NCBI RefSeq assembly: GCF_008727925.1
Contig: NZ_VTWT01000005.1
Span: 327,336-391,335, forward strand
Length of the DNA stretch: 64,000 bases
DNA from: Adhaeribacter soli
Lineage (GTDB): Bacteria > Bacteroidota > Bacteroidia > Cytophagales > Hymenobacteraceae
Direction of reading: 5' to 3'
Positions within the stretch are counted from its first letter, which is position 1. Each line of letters opens with the position of its first letter. Positions 30,920 through 40,047 of this stretch are shown piece by piece. Under the pieces are notes generated by a model, which saw nothing but the letters and a program-made list of their open reading frames with translations, made no database searches and was not told the origin of the DNA. Both the position numbers and the translations under genes were made by a program.

Positions 30920-32227
30920 TTAGTAACGGTACAGGTCCGATTTGAATGGGCCTTGTTTTTCAACGCCGATGTAAGCAGCCTGCTCGTCGGTCAGTTCTTC
31001 CAGTTCCACCCCAATTTTAGCTAAGTGCAAACGGGCAACTTTTTCGTCGAGGTGCTTCGGCAGGGTGTATACTTTATTTTCATACTGGTCTGAATTGGTC
31101 CAAAGTTCGATCTGGGCCAGTACCTGGTTCGAGAAGGAGTTAGACATTACGAAAGACGGGTGACCGGTAGCGCAGCCTAAGTTCACCAGACGGCCTTCGG
31201 CTAAAATAATGATGTCTTTGCCATCTACGTTGTAAAGATCCACCTGTGGTTTTACGGTGTCTTTGGTCTGGCCGTAGTTTTCGTTCAACCAGGCCATGTC
31301 GATCTCGTTATCGAAGTGACCGATATTGCACACGATGGTTTTATCTTTCATGGCACGGAAATGCTCACCCTGAATGATGTTGCAGTTACCGGTAGCGGTT
31401 ACTACGATATCGGCTTCCTTGATTGCATCGGCCATTTTCTTAACAGCATAACCGTCCATAGCTGCCTGCAGCGCACAGATCGGGTCAATTTCAGTAACAA
31501 TTACGCGGGCGCCGGCGCCTCTTAACGAAGCAGCAGAACCTTTTCCTACGTCGCCGTAACCAGCCACAACTGCTACTTTACCTGCCATCATTACGTCAGT
31601 AGCACGACGGATCGCATCTACTAACGATTCTTTACAGCCGTATTTGTTGTCGAATTTCGATTTGGTAACCGAGTCGTTTACGTTAATGGCCGGCATAACC
31701 AGCGTACCGTTTTTCATGCGCTCGTATAAGCGGTGCACGCCGGTAGTGGTTTCTTCCGATAAACCTTTAATATCATTAACCAGTTGCGGATAACGATCGA
31801 AAACCATATTGGTCAAATCGCCGCCGTCGTCCAGGATCATGTTCAAGGGCTTGCGGTCTTCGCCGAAGAATAAGGTTTGCTCGATGCACCAGTCAAATTC
31901 TTCTTCGTTCATGCCTTTCCAGGCGTAAACCGGAATGCCGGCCGCCGCAATGGCTGCAGCAGCGTGATCCTGGGTAGAGAAAATGTTGCAGGAAGACCAG
32001 GTAACTTCAGCGCCCAAAGCAACTAAAGTCTCGATCAGCACAGCCGTCTGAATGGTCATGTGAAGGCAGCCGGCAATACGGGCGCCCTTCAACGGCTGAG
32101 ACGCGCCGAATTCTTCGCGGATCGCCATCAGGCCCGGCATTTCAGCTTCGGCCAGTTTAATTTCTTTGCGGCCCCATTCGGCCAGCGAAATGTCTTTTAC
32201 TTTGTAAGGAACAAACGTCTCTACCAT
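30920..32227 (-). CDS. ahcY: Adenosylhomocysteinase
   Basis: This 435-residue NAD-dependent enzyme splits S-adenosylhomocysteine to adenosine and homocysteine, recycling the product of methylations. I use the ATG at 32227 ([19 protein letters not shown]) because the longer frame from 32284 adds nineteen atypical residues. The signature segments [26 protein letters not shown] and the NAD-binding [15 protein letters not shown] are present, and the protein ends in the usual [10 protein letters not shown]. Confidence 0.97.
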   Translation of the reverse strand: MVETFVPYKVKDISLAEWGRKEIKLAEAEMPGLMAIREEFGASQPLKGARIAGCLHMTIQTAVLIETLVALGAEVTWSSCNIFSTQDHAAAAIAAAGIPVYAWKGMNEEEFDWCIEQTLFFGEDRKPLNMILDDGGDLTNMVFDRYPQLVNDIKGLSEETTTGVHRLYERMKNGTLVMPAINVNDSVTKSKFDNKYGCKESLVDAIRRATDVMMAGKVAVVAGYGDVGKGSAASLRGAGARVIVTEIDPICALQAAMDGYAVKKMADAIKEADIVVTATGNCNIIQGEHFRAMKDKTIVCNIGHFDNEIDMAWLNENYGQTKDTVKPQVDLYNVDGKDIIILAEGRLVNLGCATGHPSFVMSNSFSNQVLAQIELWTNSDQYENKVYTLPKHLDEKVARLHLAKIGVELEELTDEQAAYIGVEKQGPFKSDLYRY

Positions 32228-32281
32228 TATTTCAGTTTTAAGATTATATTCAATTTCAGTAAGTGCCCGCAAACGAGCCCC

Positions 32282-32289
32282 CAAAATTA
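32282..32289 (-). promoter_or_regulatory. -7 promoter element of ahcY
   Basis: TAATTTTG on the minus strand fits TAnnTTTG, 55 bases before the ahcY start. No TTTG box lies at the expected spacing. Confidence 0.45.
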
Positions 32290-32384
32290 CGGAATTTGTT
32301 TCTAACTTCCATTCTGTCGGTTTAATTCCCTAAATCCGGCAGGCATTTATAACCGTATCAGTATCAGGTATAAAAGTTTTCGGT

Positions 32385-32870
32385 ATGAAATACAAAGCCT
32401 CGCTCGATAAATTGGCCCGGATAATTACGCTGCTGGCAATAGCCTTTCCGGTGGTTTTACTATTTTTCCTGGACGAGGCAACCATTCCGGTGGTAATCCT
32501 GTCTGGCGTTTTGGTTTTAAGTTACGGCTTTGCCCCGCAGTATTATTTGCTTACTCCCGAAGAACTGGTAATTAAACGGTTGTTTAAAGACGTACATTTG
32601 AAACGAAGCGAAATTAAAACCGTGGAATTGCTGCCGGAAGCCAGGAAACTTCGCTGGACAACCGTGCGGACCTTTGGCTCCGGCGGCTTCTTCGGATACT
32701 TCGGAAAATTCTGGAACCGAACCTTTGGCGGCATGACCTGGTACTTGAATAACTTCCGGAACGTAGTGCTGGTAGAAACTTATGCGGGAAAAAAATTGCT
32801 GCTTTCGCCGGACAACCCTGACATGATCGATAACTTGCAGAACCAGAAACCAACCCCGCTTGCCGCCTGA
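32385..32870 (+). CDS. Membrane-anchored PH-domain-like protein
   Basis: This 161-residue protein has two hydrophobic N-terminal segments (about 13-30 and 35-50) and a C-terminal beta-rich domain (about 55-150) that resembles the bacterial PH domains: YYLLTPEELVIKRLFKDVHLKRSEIKTVE, then FGSGGFFGYFGKFWN and VLVETYAGKKLLLSPDNPD. I do not know its role. Related proteins with this shape are annotated as PH domain-containing membrane proteins. It lies alone between the divergent ahcY and a secreted orphan. Confidence 0.65.
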   Translation: MKYKASLDKLARIITLLAIAFPVVLLFFLDEATIPVVILSGVLVLSYGFAPQYYLLTPEELVIKRLFKDVHLKRSEIKTVELLPEARKLRWTTVRTFGSGGFFGYFGKFWNRTFGGMTWYLNNFRNVVLVETYAGKKLLLSPDNPDMIDNLQNQKPTPLAA

Positions 32871-32978
32871 TGCTGAAAACGGTGGTTTTTTCGACCGAAA
32901 AAGCCGCCAGGCAAGAACATAAACGATGGCCGTGCCGCCTGCATTCGCTAATTTTACCGCCCGAATTTACTATAAACT

Positions 32979-34127
32979 ATGACTCTGAAACTTCTACGAT
33001 ACCTTTTTCTCTTTCTTTTAATTTCTACGGTTGCTCAGGCCCAGGACCAGGTGCCGCTGAAATACGTGCGCGACTTGCCGAAAAACCTGTACGCGGCCCG
33101 CACCGCCGTCCTGATCGGCTACACCACAAACAAAGAAACCACGCCGGAAGAAGATGCCAAAGTTTTCAACCAGTACAGTACCCAACTCTTGGGCGACAAC
33201 CAGAGGCTGGGTTTGCAACTGGTACACTTCGCCGATAAAAACGTATTGCTGCAACCGGCCAAAAAACAGCGCCTGCTCAAACAATATGACAGCCTGAAAG
33301 TAAACAACCTGCTTATCCTGGACATTACCGACATTGGCGGAACCGGCGCGCAGGGTTCTTATGTGTTGCTGCTAACCGCTTACAACCGCACCGCCAAACT
33401 CATGACCGCGAAGCAACGGGCCTATACCCTGCAAAGCGATACCTACGAAAAACTGATCCGCGATTTTCTGCAGCAGGTAAACCAATACAGCCCGGTTTAT
33501 TTCGATAAAGCTCCGCCCCGGCCGGCGGTAAAACCAACGCTGGCCGCCGAACCGGAGCTGAAAGAAGCGCCGGCCCAGCAAAATGCGACCCAAACCGGCG
33601 CTAAAACCATTAAATACCCAACGGTTTCGCTTACCGTGGAAGACATGCAGCGCGGCAACGGCGGGATGCACTCGAACTTTTATTACTATGTAGGCGCCGA
33701 CCAGCGCGAACGCAATGCCGGCTTTTTCGGGCAGCACCTCAAGAAAGACATCCAGGCTAGTCCGGATGCCCTGAAAGAACTGGAAAAGTACCGGAATTAT
33801 AAAATAGCTTACCTGGCCGAAAGAGTAGTGTTTGTGGGGGCAGTTGCGCTTTACATGAGTCAGGTGTGGAGTGGCGATGATGCTGTATATTTTAACGACA
33901 CCCAAAAACTTGCGGTTGGCCTGGCTGGTGGCAGCCTGATTCTGAATATAATCCTGAGCCGCAAAACCAACCAGCACATGTACCGGGCCATAGACGAATA
34001 CAACGCTTTTGCCACCATGCAGAACAATACCGGTTTTTATAAACTGAAGCCCGATAACTGGAGCCTGGGCGCCGTTTACGACAAAAAAGTAGTGCCGGGA
34101 ATTACTTTACAGTGGAATTTGCGCTAA
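32979..34127 (+). CDS. Secreted or envelope protein of unknown function
   Basis: I do not recognise this 382-residue protein. A signal peptide (residues 1-22, ending VAQAQ) leads into an alpha/beta N-terminal region (about 25-165) with AARTAVLIGYTTNKETTPEE and VNNLLILDITDIGG. A proline- and alanine-rich linker follows (about 172-205). The C-terminal half has two hydrophobic stretches (AERVVFVGAVALYMSQVW and LAVGLAGGSLILNIILS) that could be membrane helices, and it ends in GITLQWNLR. The combination suggests an envelope-anchored protein with a periplasmic head. It precedes the methyltransferase gene by five bases. Confidence 0.65.
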   Translation: MTLKLLRYLFLFLLISTVAQAQDQVPLKYVRDLPKNLYAARTAVLIGYTTNKETTPEEDAKVFNQYSTQLLGDNQRLGLQLVHFADKNVLLQPAKKQRLLKQYDSLKVNNLLILDITDIGGTGAQGSYVLLLTAYNRTAKLMTAKQRAYTLQSDTYEKLIRDFLQQVNQYSPVYFDKAPPRPAVKPTLAAEPELKEAPAQQNATQTGAKTIKYPTVSLTVEDMQRGNGGMHSNFYYYVGADQRERNAGFFGQHLKKDIQASPDALKELEKYRNYKIAYLAERVVFVGAVALYMSQVWSGDDAVYFNDTQKLAVGLAGGSLILNIILSRKTNQHMYRAIDEYNAFATMQNNTGFYKLKPDNWSLGAVYDKKVVPGITLQWNLR

Positions 34128-34132
34128 CAAAC

Positions 34133-35320
34133 ATGCCCCTTACTCCTTTTTCGCCGGAAAGCCGGAAATACCTGGAAGAAAACAAAAACGCCGATCCGGC
34201 CACGCTCATGCTCCAGGCCAAACGACACCCCAACCTGCCGGTGGCCGAACTGGTGCAGCAGATCCAGGCGCGGCAGAAAGCTAAAAATAAACTCCCGGAC
34301 TGGGCTGAGAATTACGACCTTCTTTTTCCGGCCAATTTATCGGTAGAACAGGCTTCTTCGGAGCAAACCGCGCGTTATAAAGCCAGCCTCGTTTCCGGGG
34401 AATTGCTCGTGGACCTGACCGGCGGTTTTGGGGTAGATGTGTTTTATTTCGCGCAACAGTTCCGGCAGGTTTACCACGTGGAACAAAATCCTGAACTGAG
34501 CAAAACGGTACAATTCAACTTCGGAAAACTGGGAGTTAGCAACGTTACTTTTTATACCGGAAATGCTACTGTTTTTCTGGAGAATTTCACGAGCACTGCC
34601 GATTGCATTTACCTCGATCCGGCCCGCCGTGGCACGGCCAGCCAGAAAGTACACCTGCTGGAAGATTGCGAACCGGACGTACTGCAATTGCTCCCGGTTT
34701 TACGGGCTAAAAGCCGTAGCGTTCTGCTAAAGACCTCTCCCCTACTGGACATAAACCTGGCCGTAACCCAACTGAAAACGGTGCAGCGCATCTGGGTAGT
34801 TGCCGTAGAAAACGAATGCAAGGAAGTGCTTTACCAGATCGGTCATACCGTAAACCCGGACCCGGAAATAACGGCCGTAAACCTGAGTAGTAAACAGGAA
34901 AATACGGCGTTCACCTTTCGGAAATCGGAAGAAGAAACGGCAGAAGTACGTTATTCGGAGCCCCAGCAATTCATTTACGAACCCAACGCTGCTTTTATGA
35001 AAGCCGGCGCTTTCCGGCAAATTGCCCAACGTTTCAGTTTAAGCAAACTGCACCGGAACAGCCATTTATATACATCCGAAGAACTGGTTCCGGATTTTCC
35101 CGGCCGGGTTTTTAAGCTGAAAACGATAGCGAAATACCAGAAAAAAGCGCTGTTGCAATTAGCTCCGGAAAAGAAAGCCAACATTACGGTGCGCAATTTC
35201 CCGGAAACGGTCGCCCAGATCCGGCAGAAAACCGGCCTGAAAGAAGGCGGCAACCTGTACCTCTTTGCTACTACCGATCTGCATCAACAACCGGTGGTAC
35301 TGGTTTGTGAGAAGGTTTAA
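34133..35320 (+). CDS. THUMP-like class I SAM methyltransferase
   Basis: This 395-residue protein has a Rossmann-type methyltransferase domain with motif I LVDLTGGFGVDVFYF (about residues 90-105) and motif IV YLDPARRG (about 158-165). The N-terminal helical part and C-terminal THUMP-like domain match a Bacteroidota family often annotated as SAM-dependent methyltransferase. The substrate is unknown and may be RNA, since THUMP domains bind RNA. I begin at ATG 34133, since a frame from 34112 would run into the upstream gene. A gap of five bases to that gene suggests co-transcription. Confidence 0.78.
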   Translation: MPLTPFSPESRKYLEENKNADPATLMLQAKRHPNLPVAELVQQIQARQKAKNKLPDWAENYDLLFPANLSVEQASSEQTARYKASLVSGELLVDLTGGFGVDVFYFAQQFRQVYHVEQNPELSKTVQFNFGKLGVSNVTFYTGNATVFLENFTSTADCIYLDPARRGTASQKVHLLEDCEPDVLQLLPVLRAKSRSVLLKTSPLLDINLAVTQLKTVQRIWVVAVENECKEVLYQIGHTVNPDPEITAVNLSSKQENTAFTFRKSEEETAEVRYSEPQQFIYEPNAAFMKAGAFRQIAQRFSLSKLHRNSHLYTSEELVPDFPGRVFKLKTIAKYQKKALLQLAPEKKANITVRNFPETVAQIRQKTGLKEGGNLYLFATTDLHQQPVVLVCEKV

Positions 35321-35486
35321 TTGTTAAATGGTTGCATGGTTAAATGGCTGGCATGAACTGCTTTCGTTTTAAGCAGCAAAACAAATAACACTTTATCCAT
35401 TGCGTTTTTAAGAAAAGGTTTAACTTAGTGGTGTTATTACCAGCCTTACGCATATGGATACCCCTTTACTTTCCCGCTCTGTTTAA

Positions 35487-38414
35487 AAAAAAATCCTGCT
35501 TCTAATCTGCTTTTTTTGCATTTTAAGCTTTCCCGCTAATGCCCAGAAAGAAGCCAATAACTGGTATTTTGGTCATCGTTGCGGCATATCTTTCAATTCC
35601 AACCCACCGCGCGTAATTTTAAACAGCGCATCAACAGGGCAGTTTAATTCTGCAATTTCAGATGCCGCCGGAAACACCCTGTTTTATTTTACAGGATCGG
35701 GCCCATCAAGACCAAACCAAAGCTATCTTATTAACAGGAACCATCAGCCAATGCCGAATGGTCTTTTTAATGCAGCAAGCCTCCATAACTTAATTATTCC
35801 CTGGCCTGGGCAGCAGCAGAAATATTTCTTCTTCAACGCAGAGCAGGTATCAACTCCAAATCCAGTTAGCAGCCTTTACTATAACGCTTATTCAGTGGTT
35901 GATATGGCCATAAATAACGGCTTAGGGGATGTTACATCGGTAAAAAACACCTTCCTGATAGATAGTACCTTCTCTACACCTGTTTCAGTTAAGCATCGGA
36001 ATAACCGCGACTATTGGATCATTTTTTCCCCTGTCGCATCAAATACTTTTAAAGCTTTTCTTATTTCACCAGCAGGTATAAATACAACCCCGGTAACCAG
36101 CAATTTAAGCTCAGTACCGCCTTTAGGATTTATTTGGGAAATAAAAGCTTCACCCGACGGAAAGACGCTGGCAGTTTCAAATAGTGCTCTTAATTCAGAT
36201 AGCCTCCGGCTGCTGAACTTTGATCATGCTACCGGTATGGTATCCCCGAAATTGGCTATTCCGACCCTTACTCAAGCCTATGGTCTTGAATTTTCTCCCG
36301 ACGGGACAAAGCTCTACAGTGTCCGCCATGATTCTGCCGGAATTAATTCAACGTTCGCGCATCTATACCAATACGATCTTTCAGCCGGCTCGGCAACTGC
36401 TATTGGCAGCAGCGAAACACACATTTATTCCTACGGTCACAACTATCATCTCAATGATATGCAGGTCGGGCCAGATGGTAAAATCTACGAGATAGCAAGT
36501 AGCACACGAAGATATCTTAATGTCATAAACCGCCCGAACCTGAAAGGTAAAGCATGCCGTTTTGTTCCGAATGCAATCGATCTGGACCCAGGCACCGGAC
36601 GAACCAGATTTAGCGAACGGTTTTTACCCTCCTTCGTCCAGAGCTATTTTTACCGCCCTAAGATCGACCTGCAGCAAACCTGCTTCGGCGACACGGCCCG
36701 CTTCCAGCTCAGCAACAATGCTTACGTAGATTCGGTGCGCTGGAACTTCGGCGATCCGGCTTCCGGCGCTTTGAATAAGAGTACGGCTTTTAATCCGAAG
36801 CACTTCTACGCCACGCCCGGTCCTAAACAAGTGCAAGCTATCGTGCACTTCAACTTCACTTCCGATACGCTTAACCAAACCATCTACATTCCGGTTAGTA
36901 TTACCAAACCAAACCTGGGCCCTGATCGGAGCATCTGTCCCGGCGACACGCTTCTATTGCGTGCTTTCCAGCCCGGAGCCACCTACGAATGGCAGGATTC
37001 TATCAATACCGATTCTATTTACGTGGTTACAAAGCCTGGCACCTATTGGGTGCAGGTAAGCAATGGCTGCGGCGTGCGCACCGATTCAGTTACTATCACG
37101 TTCGATCAGCCGCTTAGTTTAAGTTTAGGGGCTGACACGCTGCTTTGCCCCGGCCAGCAGTTGCAGCTGCAGGTAAATGCTTCCGGCGCTTCTGTGCTCT
37201 GGTCCGATTCCACTACCGGCAACAGCATTACCGTTACCCAACCCGGAACCTACTGGGCCCAGCTCAGCAACAGCTGCGGCTCTTGGCGCGATTCCATCAA
37301 TGTCAGCTACCGTCCTGCTCCTGTTGCTCAATGGCTGCCAAATGACCTTACCCTCTGCAAGCAAACGCAATACACCATTAACGGCACTCATCCCGATGCA
37401 CTCAGTTATAAATGGCAGGATGGCAGCACTTCTTCTACCTTTACGGCTACCGTTTCCGGCACTTATTGGCTCGAAGTTACCACTGCCTGCACTACCGTCA
37501 GGGATTCTATTCATATAACGCTCATCCCTACCCCGCCCATAAACTTAGGCCCTGATACGCTGCTTTGCCCCAGTGAGCGACTGCAATTGCAAGTAAGCAC
37601 CCGGGGCGGCAATATTCGTTGGCAGGACGGCAGCACCGATACAACCTTTACCGTTACCAAAGCCGGCATTTATTGGGCCCAGATCAGCAACAGTTGCGGA
37701 AGCTGGCGCGATTCGGTTAGGGTAAGTTACAGAAGTCCTTCCATTACTAACTGGCTGCCCAAAGACACTACCCTCTGCCTGCAGAACAGGTTCGTGATAA
37801 ACGGCCAGCACCCGGATGCGATCAGCTATAAATGGCAGGACGGCAGCAGCAATGTTGTATTTGAAGCCAAAACTTCCGGCATTTACTGGGTAGATGTAAC
37901 CACTGCCTGCACCACCCTTCGCGATTCGGTACAGATCACGCTCCTTCCCCTTCCTGCCAGGCTCCTGCCAACAGATACCCTGCTCTGTTCCGGCGAAAGC
38001 ATCCACTTAAAAGCGCCACCGGGAAAAAGCTACAAGTGGAGCAACGGCCAGACTTCCCAATCCATCACCGTCAGCCAGCCGGGAGCCTACAAAGTTGAAG
38101 TAGGAATGGGTGAGAATTGCTTCTACTCCGGTGCGGTAAATGTAAAAGAAGAACGCTGCTACCGCACTGCCTTCATTCCCAACCTCATCACGCCCAACAA
38201 CGACAACACTAACGATCGTTTCGACCCAAAGGGACTGGAAGCCGGACCATGGCAACTGGAGATCTATAACCGCTGGGGAAGCCGCATCTACCAGAACAGC
38301 AACTACACCAACCAATGGCCGGAACAGGATATTCCGGCGGCTACCTACTACTACCTGCTCCGAAACAAAGAATCCGGGAAAACCTATAAGGGATGGATCG
38401 AAGTGGTGAAGTAA
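35487..38414 (+). CDS. Large type IX secreted protein with gliding-type (type B) sorting domain, start codon missing
   Basis: The frame codes a signal peptide and mature protein (KKILLLICFFCILSFPANAQ, then KEANNWYFG) typical of Bacteroidota surface proteins, but the position where ATG should stand (35484-35486) is TAA. The next in-frame ATG is at 35751, inside the mature domain. So the start is unknown: a mutation, a sequencing error in the nine-A run, or a rare codon such as ATC or CTG. The protein has an N-terminal propeller-like region (to about residue 385), a PKD domain (WNFGDP, about 400-470), Ig-like repeats including two exact 140-residue units at 37125-37964, and a C-terminal type B sorting domain (about 890-975) with FIPNLITPNNDNTNDRF. 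It should be exported and attached or released by the type IX system. Confidence 0.8.
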   Translation, partial: KKILLLICFFCILSFPANAQKEANNWYFGHRCGISFNSNPPRVILNSASTGQFNSAISDAAGNTLFYFTGSGPSRPNQSYLINRNHQPMPNGLFNAASLHNLIIPWPGQQQKYFFFNAEQVSTPNPVSSLYYNAYSVVDMAINNGLGDVTSVKNTFLIDSTFSTPVSVKHRNNRDYWIIFSPVASNTFKAFLISPAGINTTPVTSNLSSVPPLGFIWEIKASPDGKTLAVSNSALNSDSLRLLNFDHATGMVSPKLAIPTLTQAYGLEFSPDGTKLYSVRHDSAGINSTFAHLYQYDLSAGSATAIGSSETHIYSYGHNYHLNDMQVGPDGKIYEIASSTRRYLNVINRPNLKGKACRFVPNAIDLDPGTGRTRFSERFLPSFVQSYFYRPKIDLQQTCFGDTARFQLSNNAYVDSVRWNFGDPASGALNKSTAFNPKHFYATPGPKQVQAIVHFNFTSDTLNQTIYIPVSITKPNLGPDRSICPGDTLLLRAFQPGATYEWQDSINTDSIYVVTKPGTYWVQVSNGCGVRTDSVTITFDQPLSLSLGADTLLCPGQQLQLQVNASGASVLWSDSTTGNSITVTQPGTYWAQLSNSCGSWRDSINVSYRPAPVAQWLPNDLTLCKQTQYTINGTHPDALSYKWQDGSTSSTFTATVSGTYWLEVTTACTTVRDSIHITLIPTPPINLGPDTLLCPSERLQLQVSTRGGNIRWQDGSTDTTFTVTKAGIYWAQISNSCGSWRDSVRVSYRSPSITNWLPKDTTLCLQNRFVINGQHPDAISYKWQDGSSNVVFEAKTSGIYWVDVTTACTTLRDSVQITLLPLPARLLPTDTLLCSGESIHLKAPPGKSYKWSNGQTSQSITVSQPGAYKVEVGMGENCFYSGAVNVKEERCYRTAFIPNLITPNNDNTNDRFDPKGLEAGPWQLEIYNRWGSRIYQNSNYTNQWPEQDIPAATYYYLLRNKESGKTYKGWIEVVK
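37125..37964 (+). repeat. Two 420-bp tandem units inside the type IX secreted protein
   Basis: The segment LGADTLLCPGQQLQLQVNAS starts one unit and LGPDTLLCPSERLQLQVSTR starts the next, exactly 420 bases later. Each unit of 140 residues has two Ig-like halves, with matching WRDSI/WRDSV and YKWQDGS motifs. Imperfect copies suggest an old duplication. A less similar half unit precedes it. Confidence 0.8.
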
Positions 38415-38458
38415 AGGAAGGTAAAAAATCAACTTGAACGGATAAAGTCGTTCACACG

Positions 38459-38912
38459 CATCCTGCAAGTTTAGCGAAGCGTAACTTGTGGGTATTTATT
38501 GGTCAGTTTGTAACTGACCTTGCCTGCAAGGCAAACCTCCTGCCTGCTATGGAAAACTGGAATATTTGATCAGCTACTACCGCCTTTACAAACTGGCTAT
38601 TTGAAGAAAGTCACAAATTGCAGCTATACCTACGACAGGCTATGACCTTTAAATCAGGTTATCTTACCGCATTCGCAGGCTTTAAGCACCGACGTTACGC
38701 AACCAGGATAAAAGAACCAACTATGTGCCAGGTTTAAGCGGAGTCACAACTTGTGAATTTTCTGATGGCCGGTTTATAATGACAAAAAGCTGCTGATCCA
38801 ATGTCATTCAATTTCATAGCAGCCAGCAGCTTTGGTTGCCTTGCAGGCAAGGTCAGTTAAAAACTGACCAATGGTTTACCCACAAGTTACGCTTCGCTAA
38901 ACTTGCGGGATG
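38459..38912. repeat. 454-bp element with 77-bp inverted ends (family B)
   Basis: The left arm (38459-38535) and the right arm (38836-38912) are inverted copies that agree at about nine positions in ten. Each arm contains three hairpins, CAAGTT/AACTTG, GGTCAGTT/AACTGACC and TTGCC/GGCAA. The 300 bases between them hold no open reading frame and contain the fragments GTCACAAATTG and GTCACAACTTG. It lies between two converging genes. The shape is that of a MITE or of two REP-type palindromes flanking a spacer. Confidence 0.85.
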
Positions 38913-38948
38913 AACAAAAATCCTGCTCTCGTTACGTCAGTTATTCAT

Positions 38949-39548
38949 TTACTTCGCTTTACTCGTCCAGGGGTTTTCCTTTACCCGGAAGCGCCAGGCC
39001 AGCAAGGCATGTTCTTCGGCATAGGCAATCCCTACGCGCGGACTTTCCAGAATTTCAGTTTCCGGAATTACGATCCCCTGATCTTCCAGCCAGATAAGGT
39101 TTCCGGAAAGGTTTTCGCCGTAGTGTTTGGTGGTGATGCCCAGCGCCTGGGTAAGCAATCCGGGACCGGCTGTTAAATTGGGCTGAATCTTGGGTAAGTT
39201 CCGGCGGAGCTGCATTTCCTTCAGGCCTTCGGTTGGTTCTATAGCTCTTACCAAAACGGCATCAGCGCGGCCGGACACATTCGTAATAATATTGAAAAGC
39301 GTGTACATGCCGTAAATCAGATAGGTGTAGGTTACGCCGCCTTCCTGGTACATGATTTCGGTGCGTTTGGTCCGTCGGCCCAGGTGCGCGTGGCAGGCCT
39401 TGTCGTTCTCCCCGCAATAGGCTTCCGTCTCCACGATCATGCCCCCGGTTAAAACACCATCGATGTTCGAGTACAGGAATTTTCCGAGCAAATCGCGGCT
39501 GACTTCCACCACATCCGGCCGGGTATAAAATTCTTTCGGAAGCTTCAT
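38949..39548 (-). CDS. DNA-3-methyladenine glycosylase (AAG/MPG family)
   Basis: This 199-residue enzyme flips out and removes alkylated purines. The start MKLPKEFYTRPDVVEVSRDLLGK is the family N terminus, followed by GGMIVETEAYCGENDKACHA with the catalytic Glu, and YTYLIYGMYTLFNIITN with the base-intercalating Tyr segment. It is full length. A (AGTGATT)n heptamer repeat lies four bases upstream of its start codon, which may affect expression. Confidence 0.94.
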   Translation of the reverse strand: MKLPKEFYTRPDVVEVSRDLLGKFLYSNIDGVLTGGMIVETEAYCGENDKACHAHLGRRTKRTEIMYQEGGVTYTYLIYGMYTLFNIITNVSGRADAVLVRAIEPTEGLKEMQLRRNLPKIQPNLTAGPGLLTQALGITTKHYGENLSGNLIWLEDQGIVIPETEILESPRVGIAYAEEHALLAWRFRVKENPWTSKAK

Positions 39549-39552
39549 TTTT

Positions 39553-39592
39553 AGTGATTAGTGATTAGTGATTAGTGATTAGTGATTAGTGA
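39553..39592. repeat. Heptamer tandem repeat (AGTGATT)n in front of the glycosylase gene
   Basis: About five and a half copies of AGTGATT (on the minus strand AATCACT) occupy 39553-39592, starting four bases upstream of the start codon of the glycosylase at 39548. The copies are perfect, which suggests recent or active slippage. It would fall in the 5' untranslated region or promoter. Confidence 0.85.
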
Positions 39593-39648
39593 GGTACGCG
39601 TTTTAACAGGAAGGTTTCAATGAATGGGCCTTTTTCGTATTTTATCTA

Positions 39649-39743
39649 TTCCCTTATCTTCACATTTCCTCATTTCCATATTATCTAATTTTCAAATCTT
39701 CAAATTTTCAAATCTCCAAATCTTCTAATCTTCAAATTATTCC
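39649..39743. repeat. Low-complexity TC-rich tract with CAAATCTT motifs
   Basis: The sequence between the heptamer repeat and the riboswitch promoter is made of imperfect copies of TCAAATCTTC and TTTTCAAA, ending just before the -7 element at 39744. I see no coding frame. Confidence 0.6.
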
Positions 39744-39751
39744 TACCTTTG
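39744..39751 (+). promoter_or_regulatory. -7 promoter element of the cobalamin riboswitch operon
   Basis: TACCTTTG fits TAnnTTTG and lies six bases before the first conserved riboswitch segment. There is no TTTG box at the expected spacing, since the DNA upstream is a TC-rich tract. Confidence 0.5.
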
Positions 39752-39756
39752 CAGCA

Positions 39757-39926
39757 GATTAGGTGATGAATTCCGCTGCCGCGGGAAACGTCTTAAAAGG
39801 GAAACAGGTGCAATACCTGTGCTGTTCCCGCAACTGTAATCTTCGAACCAGTCCGGTTTAATCTGAAGCCACTGTCTGAAAGGATGGGAAGGCTAAACCG
39901 GGGAAGAGAGCCAGGAGACCTGCCTT
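39757..39926 (+). ncRNA. Cobalamin (adenosylcobalamin-type) riboswitch
   Basis: The sequence carries the hallmark segments in the right order: AAAAGGGAA, GCAATACC, CCCGCAACTGTAA, GAAGCCACTG, GGGAAGGC, and the B12 box GCCAGGAGACCTGCC. It lies 122 bases before a TonB-dependent receptor and a propeller lipoprotein, as expected for a B12 uptake operon. Binding of cobalamin would lower expression. The expression platform is probably in the 39927-40047 stretch, where a pseudoknot with the loop of the B12 core could hide the start. Confidence 0.95.
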
Positions 39927-40047
39927 TTTGAATTGTTTGTGGTATGCTTTCGGGAAAAAAGGCAGAAACAGCTCGGCTCATAAATCTGATCTTCATTTTT
40001 CCGGCTTTGCTGCATTTGTTCCCGAAGAAGTTTTTCTGAAGGAAAGA

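Noticed and set aside
38415..38948. Element B as a CRISPR array or a structural RNA gene
   Set aside because: There are only two copies, in inverted and not direct orientation, and the spacer between them is 300 bases. This fits a MITE or REP pair better.
39928..40047. N-terminal extension of the TonB receptor to 39928
   Set aside because: It covers the end and expression platform of the cobalamin riboswitch; the signal peptide begins at 40048.
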